From: Balneola sp.
GTDB lineage: Bacteria; Bacteroidota; Rhodothermia; Balneolales; Balneolaceae
Direction: 5' to 3'
Assembly: GCA_002696035.1 (NCBI GenBank)
Contig: NZQV01000006.1
Coordinates: 62,001-126,000, forward strand
Length of the DNA stretch: 64,000 nucleotides
Both the position numbers and the translations under genes were made by a program. Positions 55,739 to 64,000 of the stretch are shown here, in pieces. Below the pieces are notes generated by a model, which made no database searches, was not told the origin of the DNA, and worked only from the letters and a program-made list of their open reading frames with translations. Numbering within the stretch: the stretch's first letter is position 1; each line of letters starts with the position of its first letter.

Positions 55739-58408
55739 ATGGCTGCTAAGAAAAAGCAAACTCCGCTGATGCGGCAGTATTTCCAGATCAAAGATGAACA
55801 TCCGGGCACCATTCTGCTTTTCCGGGTCGGGGATTTTTACGAGACTTTTGCCGACGATGCCCAGCTTATAAGCAAGGAATTAGGGATCACGCTCACCAAA
55901 CGAAACAACGGTGGCGACCAAACCCCCCTGGCCGGATTCCCCTATCACGCGCTGGATAATTACCTACCCAAATTGGTTAAGAAAGGACACAAAGTAGCCG
56001 TGTGCGAACAGACTGAAGATCCTGACGAAGCCAAAAAAGCAGGGCGTAAAATAGTAACCCGTGAAGTGACCGAGATCACCACGCCCGGTGTAACGATGTC
56101 GGAGAAGCTACTAGATCATAAACGAAATAATTATATCGCTTCCCTGCATTGGGATGGATCCACGATCGGTGTCGCGTTTTCAGATATTTCGACGGGTGAA
56201 TTTGCGCTGAGTCATATCAAGGAAGAACATCTGGATAATTTTCTGGCGGCCATTCAGCCTTCGGAGATCCTGATTCAGCAGAAAAAGAAAAACAAGCTGG
56301 ATGAATCGCTCACCCATCACAATATTTCCTATATCGAAGACTGGGTGTACGATGGCGATTACGGCTACAACCTGCTCACCGAGCATTTTGAAACGCATTC
56401 TCTGAAAGGATTTGGGGTCGAGAAGCTTGAAGTTGCCCACATAGCGGCCGGTTCGCTGATGCACTACATGCAGGAAACGCAGAAAGCATATTTACGTCAC
56501 CTCCGCCGGTTATACGCGTACGAGAGCAACGAATACATGAGCCTGGATGCGTCTACAAAGCGAAATCTGGAGCTGACAGCCAGTATACAGGAAGGCGGAA
56601 CCGAAGGCACGCTGATCTCAATTTTGGATGACACCTGTACAGCCATGGGTGGGCGACTTTTGAGACGATGGATCATGCGTCCACTTAAACGGCTCAAACC
56701 CATACAACAGCGACTAGATGCCGTTGATAAACTGTATAACAGCAACGATATCCGCAAAACACTTCGGGATGAACTGGAGCAGATCGGCGATATGGAACGT
56801 CTTATTTCCCGTATATGTGTCGGACGAACGAACGCCCGGGATGTTGTTCAATTGAAATTATCGCTGGCTCAAATTCCCCGATTGAAAAGTCAGATCTCGG
56901 CCATTGATGATCCGCTTCTACAGGATATTCTGGGGAGATTAAAATTATTGATCGAAGTACAGGAGCGGATCGGTTCAGCCCTGAAAGAAGATCCGCCGGC
57001 CAGTGTACGGGATGGTGGCATGATCGCCGATGAGTTCAATGAGGAACTGGACGAGCTTCGGGATGTGGCTAAAAATGGCAAGAAATACATCGCTAAGATC
57101 AAGGATGAACTAGCCAAAGAACATAACATCCCTTCGCTTAAGATCGGCTATAATAAAGTATTTGGGTACTACATTGAAGTCACAAATACCCACAAAGATA
57201 AAGTACCCGAAAGCTTCATCAGAAAACAAACGCTGGTGAATTCTGAGCGGTACATCACTCCTGAACTGAAGGAAGTTGAGGAGAAGGTTTTATCGGCTGA
57301 AGAACGAAGTAAGACGCTGGAGTATGAGTTGTTTGAAGAACTCCGACTTTGGGTTGCTGAGTTTGCCGACGACATCCAGCAGATCTCTCAGGCCATTGCC
57401 GAACTCGATTGTTTGCAAGGCTTTGCGGAAGTCGCTTTCCGAAATAATTACGCCAAGCCGGAAGTGGGCGATCACGAAGAAATTGATATCAAAAAAGGTC
57501 GCCATCCGGTGGTAGAAAAGTCTTTGCCCATGGGTGAACCGTTCATCCCAAACGACATCAAACTGGATAATGAAAGCGATCAGATCCTGATCATCACCGG
57601 GCCGAATATGGCCGGTAAGAGTATCATTTTGCGTCAAACCGGGTTGATCGTTTTATTGGCTCAGGTCGGAAGTTTTGTTCCGGCAAAATCGGCCAATATT
57701 GGGCTGGTAGACAAGATCTTCACTCGCGTGGGAGCCTCCGATAATCTGGCTGCAGGAGAAAGTACCTTCCTGGTTGAGATGAACGAAGCTGCCAATATCC
57801 TGAACAATGCCACTCCCCGTTCGCTGATCTTATTGGATGAAGTCGGTCGCGGAACTTCTACTTTTGATGGGCTGAGTATTGCCTGGTCACTTGCCGAATA
57901 TCTCCACAATCATGCCCCTGTTGCAGCCAAAACATTGTTTGCCACGCACTATCACGAACTGAATGAGCTGGAGCAAATGTATGAGCGTACCAAGAATTAC
58001 AATGTGCAGGTAAAAGAGCACGATGGAAAAGTGGTTTTCTTGCGGAAATTAGTGGCAGGCGGAGCCGATCACAGTTACGGTATTCAGGTAGCCGATATGG
58101 CCGGACTGCCTCAGGTGGTTATTGAAAGGGCGAAGGAGATCCTCAAAAATCTGGAAAGTCACAGCCTAGATATCACCAATAAAAATGGCTCCATCGAGAA
58201 GGAAGCTTCCTCCAAAAAAGAAGCCACAAAAAATCTTGCCGATAAAGTAGATAAGCAGTCGGAAATTTCCCAAATGTCAATGTTCCAGACTCATGTAGAC
58301 CCCCGCATTGAAACGGTACTCAACAAGCTCGAAGCCACGGATCCAAACCGAATGACACCCATTGAAGCGCTTATGATGATCACGGAATTAAAGAAATTAG
58401 TGGATTAA
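55739..58408 (+). CDS. mutS: DNA mismatch repair protein MutS
   Basis: 889 residues. Mismatch-binding domain with the F-x-E motif (FRVGDFYETFADDA), connector, lever and clamp regions, and the C-terminal ABC-type ATPase: Walker A in ITGPNMAGKSIILRQTG, DEVGRGTSTFDGLSIAWSLAEYL (signature and Walker B), and the FATHYHELNELE switch. A dimerisation tail with MTPIEALMMITELKKL follows. The full domain set makes it the true MutS rather than MutS2. No mutL is nearby. Confidence 0.97.
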   Translation: MAAKKKQTPLMRQYFQIKDEHPGTILLFRVGDFYETFADDAQLISKELGITLTKRNNGGDQTPLAGFPYHALDNYLPKLVKKGHKVAVCEQTEDPDEAKKAGRKIVTREVTEITTPGVTMSEKLLDHKRNNYIASLHWDGSTIGVAFSDISTGEFALSHIKEEHLDNFLAAIQPSEILIQQKKKNKLDESLTHHNISYIEDWVYDGDYGYNLLTEHFETHSLKGFGVEKLEVAHIAAGSLMHYMQETQKAYLRHLRRLYAYESNEYMSLDASTKRNLELTASIQEGGTEGTLISILDDTCTAMGGRLLRRWIMRPLKRLKPIQQRLDAVDKLYNSNDIRKTLRDELEQIGDMERLISRICVGRTNARDVVQLKLSLAQIPRLKSQISAIDDPLLQDILGRLKLLIEVQERIGSALKEDPPASVRDGGMIADEFNEELDELRDVAKNGKKYIAKIKDELAKEHNIPSLKIGYNKVFGYYIEVTNTHKDKVPESFIRKQTLVNSERYITPELKEVEEKVLSAEERSKTLEYELFEELRLWVAEFADDIQQISQAIAELDCLQGFAEVAFRNNYAKPEVGDHEEIDIKKGRHPVVEKSLPMGEPFIPNDIKLDNESDQILIITGPNMAGKSIILRQTGLIVLLAQVGSFVPAKSANIGLVDKIFTRVGASDNLAAGESTFLVEMNEAANILNNATPRSLILLDEVGRGTSTFDGLSIAWSLAEYLHNHAPVAAKTLFATHYHELNELEQMYERTKNYNVQVKEHDGKVVFLRKLVAGGADHSYGIQVADMAGLPQVVIERAKEILKNLESHSLDITNKNGSIEKEASSKKEATKNLADKVDKQSEISQMSMFQTHVDPRIETVLNKLEATDPNRMTPIEALMMITELKKLVD

Positions 58409-58409
58409 A

Positions 58410-58454
58410 AAGTGCTAGGGTGCGACTGTGTTACAGTGTCGCACCTTAACACTT
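58410..58454 (+). terminator. Long hairpin between mutS and era
   Basis: AAGTG(C)TA plus GGTGCGAC pair with GTCGCACC plus TA-ACACTT around an 11-base centre; it stands 1 base after the mutS stop. There is no T run, so it may be an mRNA end or a processing hairpin rather than a strict terminator. Confidence 0.55.
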
Positions 58455-58480
58455 ATAACTCGAAGTTTTAAAAAGAATTT

Positions 58481-59368
58481 ATGTCTGAAAAAAACCACAA
58501 ATCTGGATACGTTGCTATCATCGGGAAACCGAATGCGGGTAAATCTACGCTGATGAATTATATTTTGGGGGCCAAGATCTCCATCACTACGCACAAAGCG
58601 CAGACCACACGCCATCAAATTGTGGGTATTTTTTCGGATGAGGACACGCAGATCGTTTTTCTTGATACGCCCGGAGTTATCTCTCCAAAGTATGAGCTAC
58701 AGAAAGCGATGATGAAAACCGTTGAGCGCGCACGAAGCGATGCTGATGTCATCCTTTTTATCCACGACCCGATGGACAAACATCCCGCCGATGACGTGAT
58801 CGAGCTTATTAAATCCATTAATAAACCCGTCTTTTTAGTAGTAAATAAAATGGATGTGGCAGATCAGGAGAAAGCACAAAAGTCGGCTAAGGAAATTGAA
58901 GGAAAACTAAAAATACGTTCCACTCATTTTGTATCTGCTACAGCAGGAACAGGCGTTAAAGAATTGATGGAAGACATTCGGAGCTGTTTAATCCCCGGCC
59001 CTCCCTTCTACCCTAAAGAAGACCTGAGTGAACACCCGGTTCGATTTTTCGTTTCTGAGCTGGTTCGAGAGCAGATCTTCCTGCAATTTCAGCAAGAGAT
59101 CCCTTATTCCTGCACCGTAGAAATTGCCTCTTACGATGCCGATGTGGACATCGACCGCATTCATGCCGACATCATCGTAAATCAAAAATCACAGAAGGGA
59201 ATGCTCATCGGCAAAGGTGGTTCAGCCATTAAAGAACTGGGGATCGAAGCCCGAAAAACCATTGAAGAATTCATTGGTAAACAGGTGTATCTGGAGCTTC
59301 ATGTGAAAGTCCGCGAGAAATGGCGAGAAAAAGAAAATTGGGTTCGGAATTTGGGGTATGGCAAGTAG
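58481..59368 (+). CDS. era: GTPase Era
   Basis: 295 residues. Essential ribosome-assembly GTPase that binds 16S rRNA. G-domain: G1 GKPNAGKST, G3 DTPGV, G4 NKMD, and SATAGTG. The C-terminal KH RNA-binding domain has the Era-specific GMLIGKGGSAIKELGIEARK. Normal length, clear start with a lagging Met at 58481. It ends directly before a dispersed repeat. Confidence 0.97.
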   Translation: MSEKNHKSGYVAIIGKPNAGKSTLMNYILGAKISITTHKAQTTRHQIVGIFSDEDTQIVFLDTPGVISPKYELQKAMMKTVERARSDADVILFIHDPMDKHPADDVIELIKSINKPVFLVVNKMDVADQEKAQKSAKEIEGKLKIRSTHFVSATAGTGVKELMEDIRSCLIPGPPFYPKEDLSEHPVRFFVSELVREQIFLQFQQEIPYSCTVEIASYDADVDIDRIHADIIVNQKSQKGMLIGKGGSAIKELGIEARKTIEEFIGKQVYLELHVKVREKWREKENWVRNLGYGK

Positions 59369-59369
59369 T

Positions 59370-59590
59370 GGAATGGAACACGGATGGTGCAGGTTTTCGC
59401 TTAGTGTTTTCCTGAGAAATCCTCTTGCATTTCACTCTCTTCAGTCCTTATTCAAATGTGATTATCTAAAAAACTTCTTACAAATATTTTAGCCGATTTG
59501 GGTTGGAAATAAACTTTTCAATTTCCGTTAAGTTCAAAAAAGAATAACATTTAAAATCCGTGACCACCCGCTACATCTGCGCTATCCTCG
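59370..59590. repeat. Inverted CACGGAT repeat pair after era
   Basis: GGAATGGAACACGGATGG (59370-59387) near the left edge also occurs at 15620; at the right edge AATCCGTGACCACCCGCTAC with ATCTGCGC (about 59555-59583) is an inverted relative. The centre shows no gene. Confidence 0.55.
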
Positions 59591-59644
59591 TTCCTATTAA
59601 AAAATAATTTGCACCTTCCATCATCTCCCCTTAACATAAGAGCC

Positions 59645-59722
59645 ATGAAATTAAACGAACAAAATATTATCAGCTCTTTCGCAACAATGTGTTGTATGTG
59701 TATGTGCATGGCGCAGACATAA
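59645..59722 (+). CDS. Cys/Met-rich leader peptide of the methionine operon
   Basis: A 25-codon frame (MKLNEQNIISSFATMCCMCMCMAQT is the full peptide in two parts: MKLNEQNIISSFAT then MCCMCMCMAQT). Codons 15-22 are only Met and Cys: ATG, TGT, TGT, ATG, TGT, ATG, TGC, ATG. The stop codon TAA (59720-59722) overlaps the first strand of the attenuator that follows. This is the plan of classical leader peptides such as TrpL or HisL, here tuned to Cys- and Met-tRNA. A weak AAGAG stands 2 bases before the ATG. Confidence rests on the joint evidence of residue run, stop position and hairpins; expression is not shown. Confidence 0.75.
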   Translation: MKLNEQNIISSFATMCCMCMCMAQT

Positions 59723-59782
59723 GGGCTGAAATATATTCACAATTTACAAGCCCTTTTGAATGCAACTCAGAAGGGCTTTTTT
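59721..59782 (+). promoter_or_regulatory. Transcription attenuator with competing hairpins
   Basis: Strand 1 AAGGGCT (59721-59727), strand 2 AGCCCTTTTGA (59749-59759), strand 3 TCAGAAGGGCT (59767-59777), then six T residues. Strands 2 and 3 make an 11-bp terminator with a 7-base loop; strands 1 and 2 make a 7-bp antiterminator. Both need strand 2, so they exclude each other. A ribosome halted at the Cys/Met codons leaves strand 1 free (read-through); one that reaches the stop covers strand 1 (termination). Confidence 0.78.
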
Positions 59783-59823
59783 GTTGTACGTTAGTTTCAA
59801 TCGTTCTTTTACATTAGTTGCAT

Positions 59824-59951
59824 TCTCATTACGAAAGGTGGAGGGATCAGGTCCTTTGAAGCCTTGGCAACCGTTCAGATAATTTAATTGTCTGGAAAAG
59901 GTGCTACATCCTGTCTGTTATATGAAATTCATATAACGGAAAAGATGAGTT
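59824..59951 (+). ncRNA. SAM-I (S-box) riboswitch
   Basis: The aptamer matches the S-box consensus closely: closing helix P1 CTCAT / ATGAG, GAAAGGTGGAGGGA, GGTCCTTTGAAGCCTTGGCAACC, the AAAGGTGCTACATCCTGTC segment, and the P4 hairpin GTTATATG-AAATT-CATATAAC. S-adenosylmethionine is the ligand of this class and binding normally favours termination. It lies between the attenuator above and the terminator below, in front of the methionine genes. Confidence 0.95.
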
Positions 59952-59972
59952 CGATAAGACCCGGTTTTTGTT

Positions 59973-60015
59973 AAAAAAGCCTCTTTCGGATTCATCCCCG
60001 AAAGAGGCTTTTTTT
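59973..60015 (+). terminator. Expression-platform terminator of the SAM riboswitch
   Basis: Stem AAAAAAGCCTCTTTCGG / CCGAAAGAGGCTTTTTT with an 8-base loop and more T residues. Its loop side (CGGATTCATC, 59987-59996) can pair with GATGAGTTCG (59944-59953), which includes the 3' strand of P1, giving the antiterminator. Thus P1 formation with SAM frees the terminator. Confidence 0.9.
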
Positions 60016-60034
60016 GTTTTAATGAATTAATTCA

Positions 60035-60523
60035 ATGCGAAAAACTTACAACGACTGGTACTTAAAAAAGATGAGAGCCACCAAAGAGCTCTCCAAAGAA
60101 ACCGATCAGGTTGAACAGCTGCTTGAAAAGGTGCAAACTATTGCTGTGGTCGGTATCTCCAGAAACCGGCATCGCGACAGCCAATATGTAGCTCGATATC
60201 TTCAAAACGCCGGGTATAAAGTGGTACCTGTAAATCCCGCTGCGGACGAGATCCTTGGTGAGAAAAGTTATCCCGACCTGCAAAGCATTCCCTTTCCGGT
60301 AGATGTGGTGGATATTTTTCGACGCCCGGAAGACATCCCCGAGGTGGTTGATGAAGCCCTTTCCATCAACCCAAAAGTAATTTGGCTGCAGCTGGGAACA
60401 GGTGATCATCCCGAAGAACGAGAAAAGGCAGCATCCAAGAATATCACCTTTGTGCAAAAACGGTGTATCAAGGTCGATCATCAGTTTTTGATCCGACCTA
60501 AAAAAGAAAAGCAGGCATCATAA
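60035..60523 (+). CDS. CoA-binding domain protein (YccU-like)
   Basis: 162 residues with a Rossmann-type CoA_binding_2 domain: TIAVVGISRNRHRDSQYVARYLQNAGYKVVPVNPAADEILGEKSYPDL, VDVVDIFRRPEDIPEVVDEAL and the conserved IWLQLGTGDH, then FVQKRCIKVDHQ with one Cys. The family is widespread and of unknown function. It is the first gene after the riboswitch, so it should be made with metY when SAM is low, which hints at a role in sulfur or acyl-CoA handling (inference). Confidence 0.88.
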   Translation: MRKTYNDWYLKKMRATKELSKETDQVEQLLEKVQTIAVVGISRNRHRDSQYVARYLQNAGYKVVPVNPAADEILGEKSYPDLQSIPFPVDVVDIFRRPEDIPEVVDEALSINPKVIWLQLGTGDHPEEREKAASKNITFVQKRCIKVDHQFLIRPKKEKQAS

Positions 60524-60532
60524 TTTAATATC

Positions 60533-60554
60533 GGTCCAAGCGGACGCTTGAACC
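60533..60554. repeat. Dispersed GGTTCAAG hairpin repeat, copy 3
   Basis: GGTCCAAGCGGACGCTTGAACC, near-identical to 24479-24500, in the 106-base gap between the CoA-binding gene and metY. Confidence 0.75.
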
Positions 60555-60620
60555 AGTTCAGAATTGAATAAATCATTAAGAATTTTCGAATTATAAACTC
60601 AACAACACTCACTCAAATAA

Positions 60621-61958
<1,338 letters not shown>

Positions 61959-61983
61959 TCGCCCATTACTCAAAAACAAAAAA

Positions 61984-62008
61984 GGGAGCGAGTTTAGGCC
62001 TCGCTCCC
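61984..62008. other. Strong stem-loop between metY and osmC
   Basis: GGGAGCGAG-TTTAGGC-CTCGCTCCC, a perfect 9-bp stem. On the plus strand it is preceded by A residues and followed by TCATTC, so it lacks a T tract for this direction; read on the minus strand it has one. It could stop antisense transcription or stabilise mRNA. Confidence 0.6.
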
Positions 62009-62072
62009 TCATTCTAAAACCATTCACAGAAAATCTGTGAACGATCACTCGAACGATTAAAATACACAACCC

Positions 62073-62612
62073 ATGAGTACTCTTACAACTACAAAACCAA
62101 AAACTGAAACCAAACTGAATGAAGCCATTTCAGGTGTCATCGCTGCGGTTCAGGAAGATCCCAAAAATGCAGCAGCCACTTTCAGTGTGAATTCAAAACT
62201 GGAAGAAGGTTTTCATTCCAGGATCAAAGCACGGGATTTTGACTTTGTGTCTGATGAACCCGAAGCCCTTGGCGGCAAAGATGCCGGACCTAATCCTGTA
62301 GAATATGTGTTGGGAGCACTGGCTGCTTGCCAGGAAATTGTGATCAAGGCGCATGCCGGACAGTTGGACATCGATCTGAAATCCGTGAAGGTTGATGTTT
62401 CCGGAGATCTGGATCTGCATGGCTTTTTTGCGTTATCTGATGCCCGTCCCGGATTCACCAATGTGCGGTATCAAACGTTCATTGAAACCGAAGAAGAAGA
62501 CCCGGTGAAACTTCAGAAACTAAAAGATCTTTCCTTAGAAAATTGTCCCGTACTTGACATCATCAAAAACCCGGTACCGGTTTCTGGTGAGGTCTCATAC
62601 ATAAATAATTAA
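62073..62612 (+). CDS. OsmC family protein
   Basis: 179 residues with the OsmC fold and both redox cysteines: LGALAACQEIVIKAHA and LENCPVLDIIKNP. OsmC and Ohr proteins reduce organic peroxides through a Cys pair. The N-terminal 40 residues are an extra helical region. Its position between metY and metX suggests a link to thiol metabolism (inference); it may use its own transcript, as a hairpin lies on each side. Confidence 0.88.
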   Translation: MSTLTTTKPKTETKLNEAISGVIAAVQEDPKNAAATFSVNSKLEEGFHSRIKARDFDFVSDEPEALGGKDAGPNPVEYVLGALAACQEIVIKAHAGQLDIDLKSVKVDVSGDLDLHGFFALSDARPGFTNVRYQTFIETEEEDPVKLQKLKDLSLENCPVLDIIKNPVPVSGEVSYINN

Positions 62613-62616
62613 TCAC

Positions 62617-62651
62617 AAAAGAGGCGGAACTGGATTCCGTCTCTTCTTTTT
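62617..62651 (+). terminator. Terminator after osmC
   Basis: AAAGAGGCGGAA / TTCCGTCTC stem with a 5-base loop followed by CTTCTTTTTT; 5 bases after the osmC stop. Confidence 0.82.
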
Positions 62652-62680
62652 TATCAAACAGAATTTAAACCTTTTATTAA

Positions 62681-62827
62681 TTGTCATTCCGAGTACCCAT
62701 TTATAAGAAAAGTGAAGTTGTATTACACTAAGAATCTCAAATCCTGCAATCGGATTGATTTCTTTCTTGAGATCCTTCGCGTAATAAAATTAGCCCTCTA
62801 AAAATTTCAATCCGCTCAGGATGATAA
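62681..62827. repeat. Dispersed TTGTCATTCCGAG inverted repeat
   Basis: TTGTCATTCCGAG at 62681-62693 and an inverted relative near 62,815-62,827, enclosing AAGAATCTCAAATCCTGCAA and CTTGAGATCCTTCGCG. This form of repeat is common between genes of Bacteroidota. No gene lies in it. Confidence 0.6.
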
Positions 62828-62870
62828 CTTTTAAATTCAAGCAAATATCTTAACGAGATAACATTAATAA

Positions 62871-63911
62871 ATGCCGAAACCACAATTACATAATTTTCAA
62901 TCTTCCTTCACCACCGAATCCGGCGTGGAAATTCAGCAACCACAAATTGCTCACAGAAGCTGGGGAGAGCTGAATGAAGCAAAAGACAACGTGGTCTTTA
63001 TCTGCCACGCCCTCACCGGAAATACGGATGCAGATGTTTGGTTTGGAGGATTGATCGGGCCCGGGAAAGCCCTGGATCCGGACAAGCATTTTATTATCTG
63101 CCCAAATATTCTGGGAAGTTGCTATGGCACTACCGGACCCACTTCCATCAATCCAAAAACCGGCAAAACCTGGCAAGCTGATTTTCCCGAGATCACCATT
63201 CGGGATATCGTCCGGTTCAACCAAAAGCTACTCGATGACCTGAAAATTACTGAGATTGAGTTGGTGATCGGCGGTTCTCTGGGGGGAATGACGGCGCTTG
63301 AATTTGCCATCATGGATGAACGTGTTCAAAAAGCTGCATTATTTGCGATGGGGAAATCTCATACGCCGTGGGCCATTGGAATTAGCGAAGCACAGCGTAT
63401 GGCTATTTACGCGGATGAATTCTGGAATGATGGTTTTTATGATGAAGAACATCCTCCCAAAAAAGGGCTGGCTGCTGCCCGGGCCATGGCCATGATCACC
63501 TATCGAACGCCGGAAAACTATCAGCAGAAATTTGGGCGTGAAATCCATTCCAAAAATGAAATTTATCAGGTAGAATCGTACCTGAATTATCAAGGCGACA
63601 AATTAGTGCACCGTTTTGATGCCAATGCTTACATCACGCTTACAAAGGCCATGGATTCCCATGATGTGTCGCGAGACCGTGGTAGTTTTGATTCGGTTTT
63701 AAGTGGTCTCACAAAGCCGGTTTTGATCGTTGGTTTTGATAGCGACAAACTGTATCCCATTGAGGAGCAACGCGAACTGGCAGAACTCATACCCCACAGC
63801 CAACTCGCTGAAATTAAATCTCCCTACGGACATGACGCCTTTTTGATCGAATTCGATCAGCTTAACGTTGAATTAACCAAATTCTCTCACTCACTCACCG
63901 AAGCAAAATAA
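62871..63911 (+). CDS. metX: Homoserine O-acetyltransferase
   Basis: 346 residues, alpha/beta-hydrolase fold. Transfers acetyl from acetyl-CoA to homoserine, giving the substrate of MetY. The nucleophile Ser is in VIGGSLGGMTALEFA, the acid in VGFDSDKLYPIEEQ and the His in SPYGHDAFLIEFDQ; NILGSCYGTTGPTSINP is the family's substrate loop. The next gene starts 3 bases after the stop. Confidence 0.94.
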   Translation: MPKPQLHNFQSSFTTESGVEIQQPQIAHRSWGELNEAKDNVVFICHALTGNTDADVWFGGLIGPGKALDPDKHFIICPNILGSCYGTTGPTSINPKTGKTWQADFPEITIRDIVRFNQKLLDDLKITEIELVIGGSLGGMTALEFAIMDERVQKAALFAMGKSHTPWAIGISEAQRMAIYADEFWNDGFYDEEHPPKKGLAAARAMAMITYRTPENYQQKFGREIHSKNEIYQVESYLNYQGDKLVHRFDANAYITLTKAMDSHDVSRDRGSFDSVLSGLTKPVLIVGFDSDKLYPIEEQRELAELIPHSQLAEIKSPYGHDAFLIEFDQLNVELTKFSHSLTEAK

Positions 63912-63914
63912 ACA

Positions 63915-64000
63915 ATGACACTTTCACTCAAGAAATCATCTACAGAATCCCACACCGAAACTTCCATAAAAAAGAAGAAACTGAATGTTTTTATAGCCGG
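63915..64000 (+). CDS. Probable homoserine dehydrogenase or aspartokinase-homoserine dehydrogenase (3' end outside window)
   Basis: Only 28 codons are visible. After a polar, Lys- and Ser-rich start comes KKKLNVFIAG, which looks like the beginning of a Rossmann glycine motif. It is 3 bases after metX, and homoserine dehydrogenase would make the substrate of MetX, so this is the most economical reading. The sequence alone is too short to exclude another dinucleotide-binding enzyme. Confidence 0.45.
   Translation, partial: MTLSLKKSSTESHTETSIKKKKLNVFIA

Overview
The window looks like a chromosomal segment from a marine, aerobic to microaerobic member of the Bacteroidota/Balneolota side of the tree, most likely a Balneolaceae-like bacterium (inference from gene content, no search run). 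Signs are a SusC/SusD pair, GWxTD-domain lipoproteins, a fused CcoNO subunit in a complete cbb3 oxidase operon, the alternative Bacteroidetes-type GlmU next to glmS, a DASH cryptochrome, weak Shine-Dalgarno signals at many starts, and Bacteroidetes-style promoters (TTG, 21 bases, then a TAnnTTTG-like box) in front of both tRNA genes. There is no rRNA operon, CRISPR array, transposase or prophage. Most of the DNA is ordinary core genome.

Layout. 1-7,000: two tandem GWxTD proteins (the first cut by the window edge) and a susC-susD pair. 7,100-7,700: an initiator tRNA-fMet, a small GIY-YIG endonuclease gene and a broken tRNA-like copy, flanked by duplicated terminators. 7,800-15,600: ornithine and lysine aminotransferases, an SDR enzyme, purL and a CoA-transferase. 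16,000-25,200: an Rrf2 regulator followed by ccoI, ccoS, ccoNO, ccoQ, ccoP, ccoG, ccoH and a TauE-like gene, encoding the whole cbb3 terminal oxidase and its maturation. 25,300-28,000: HAD phosphatase, LemA and two TPM-domain proteins. 28,000-29,800: methionine gamma-lyase with an Lrp/AsnC regulator. 30,000-35,500: a minus-strand block with spoT, an HU-like gene, ruvX, def, fmt and an ankyrin protein. 35,600-44,500: outer-membrane protein, tRNA-Leu, response regulator, SF1 helicase, a divergent GntR/TlpA pair, pdxJ, NlpC/P60 and a GlmU-like gene. 44,500-59,400: glmS, Hpt, acetyltransferase, isocitrate dehydrogenase, DASH cryptochrome with DUF3253, YceI, alkyladenine glycosylase, mutS and era.

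The most interesting part is 59,600-64,000, the methionine biosynthesis locus. In front of a CoA-binding protein, metY, an OsmC protein, metX and a probable homoserine dehydrogenase lie two successive transcription-termination switches. The first is a 25-codon leader peptide with an eight-codon run of only Cys and Met (MCCMCMCM), whose stop codon overlaps one arm of a classic antiterminator/terminator pair. The second is a SAM-I riboswitch with its own terminator. Read together they look like a two-input gate: polymerase must pass a translation-based sensor of Cys/Met supply and then a SAM sensor. The same window carries methionine breakdown (methionine gamma-lyase plus Lrp).

The intergenic spaces contain several families of short dispersed hairpin repeats, some of which probably act as transcript ends. 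Start codons were moved from the longest ORF in several genes where a Shine-Dalgarno sequence, a signal peptide or family length supported it; this is stated in each entry.
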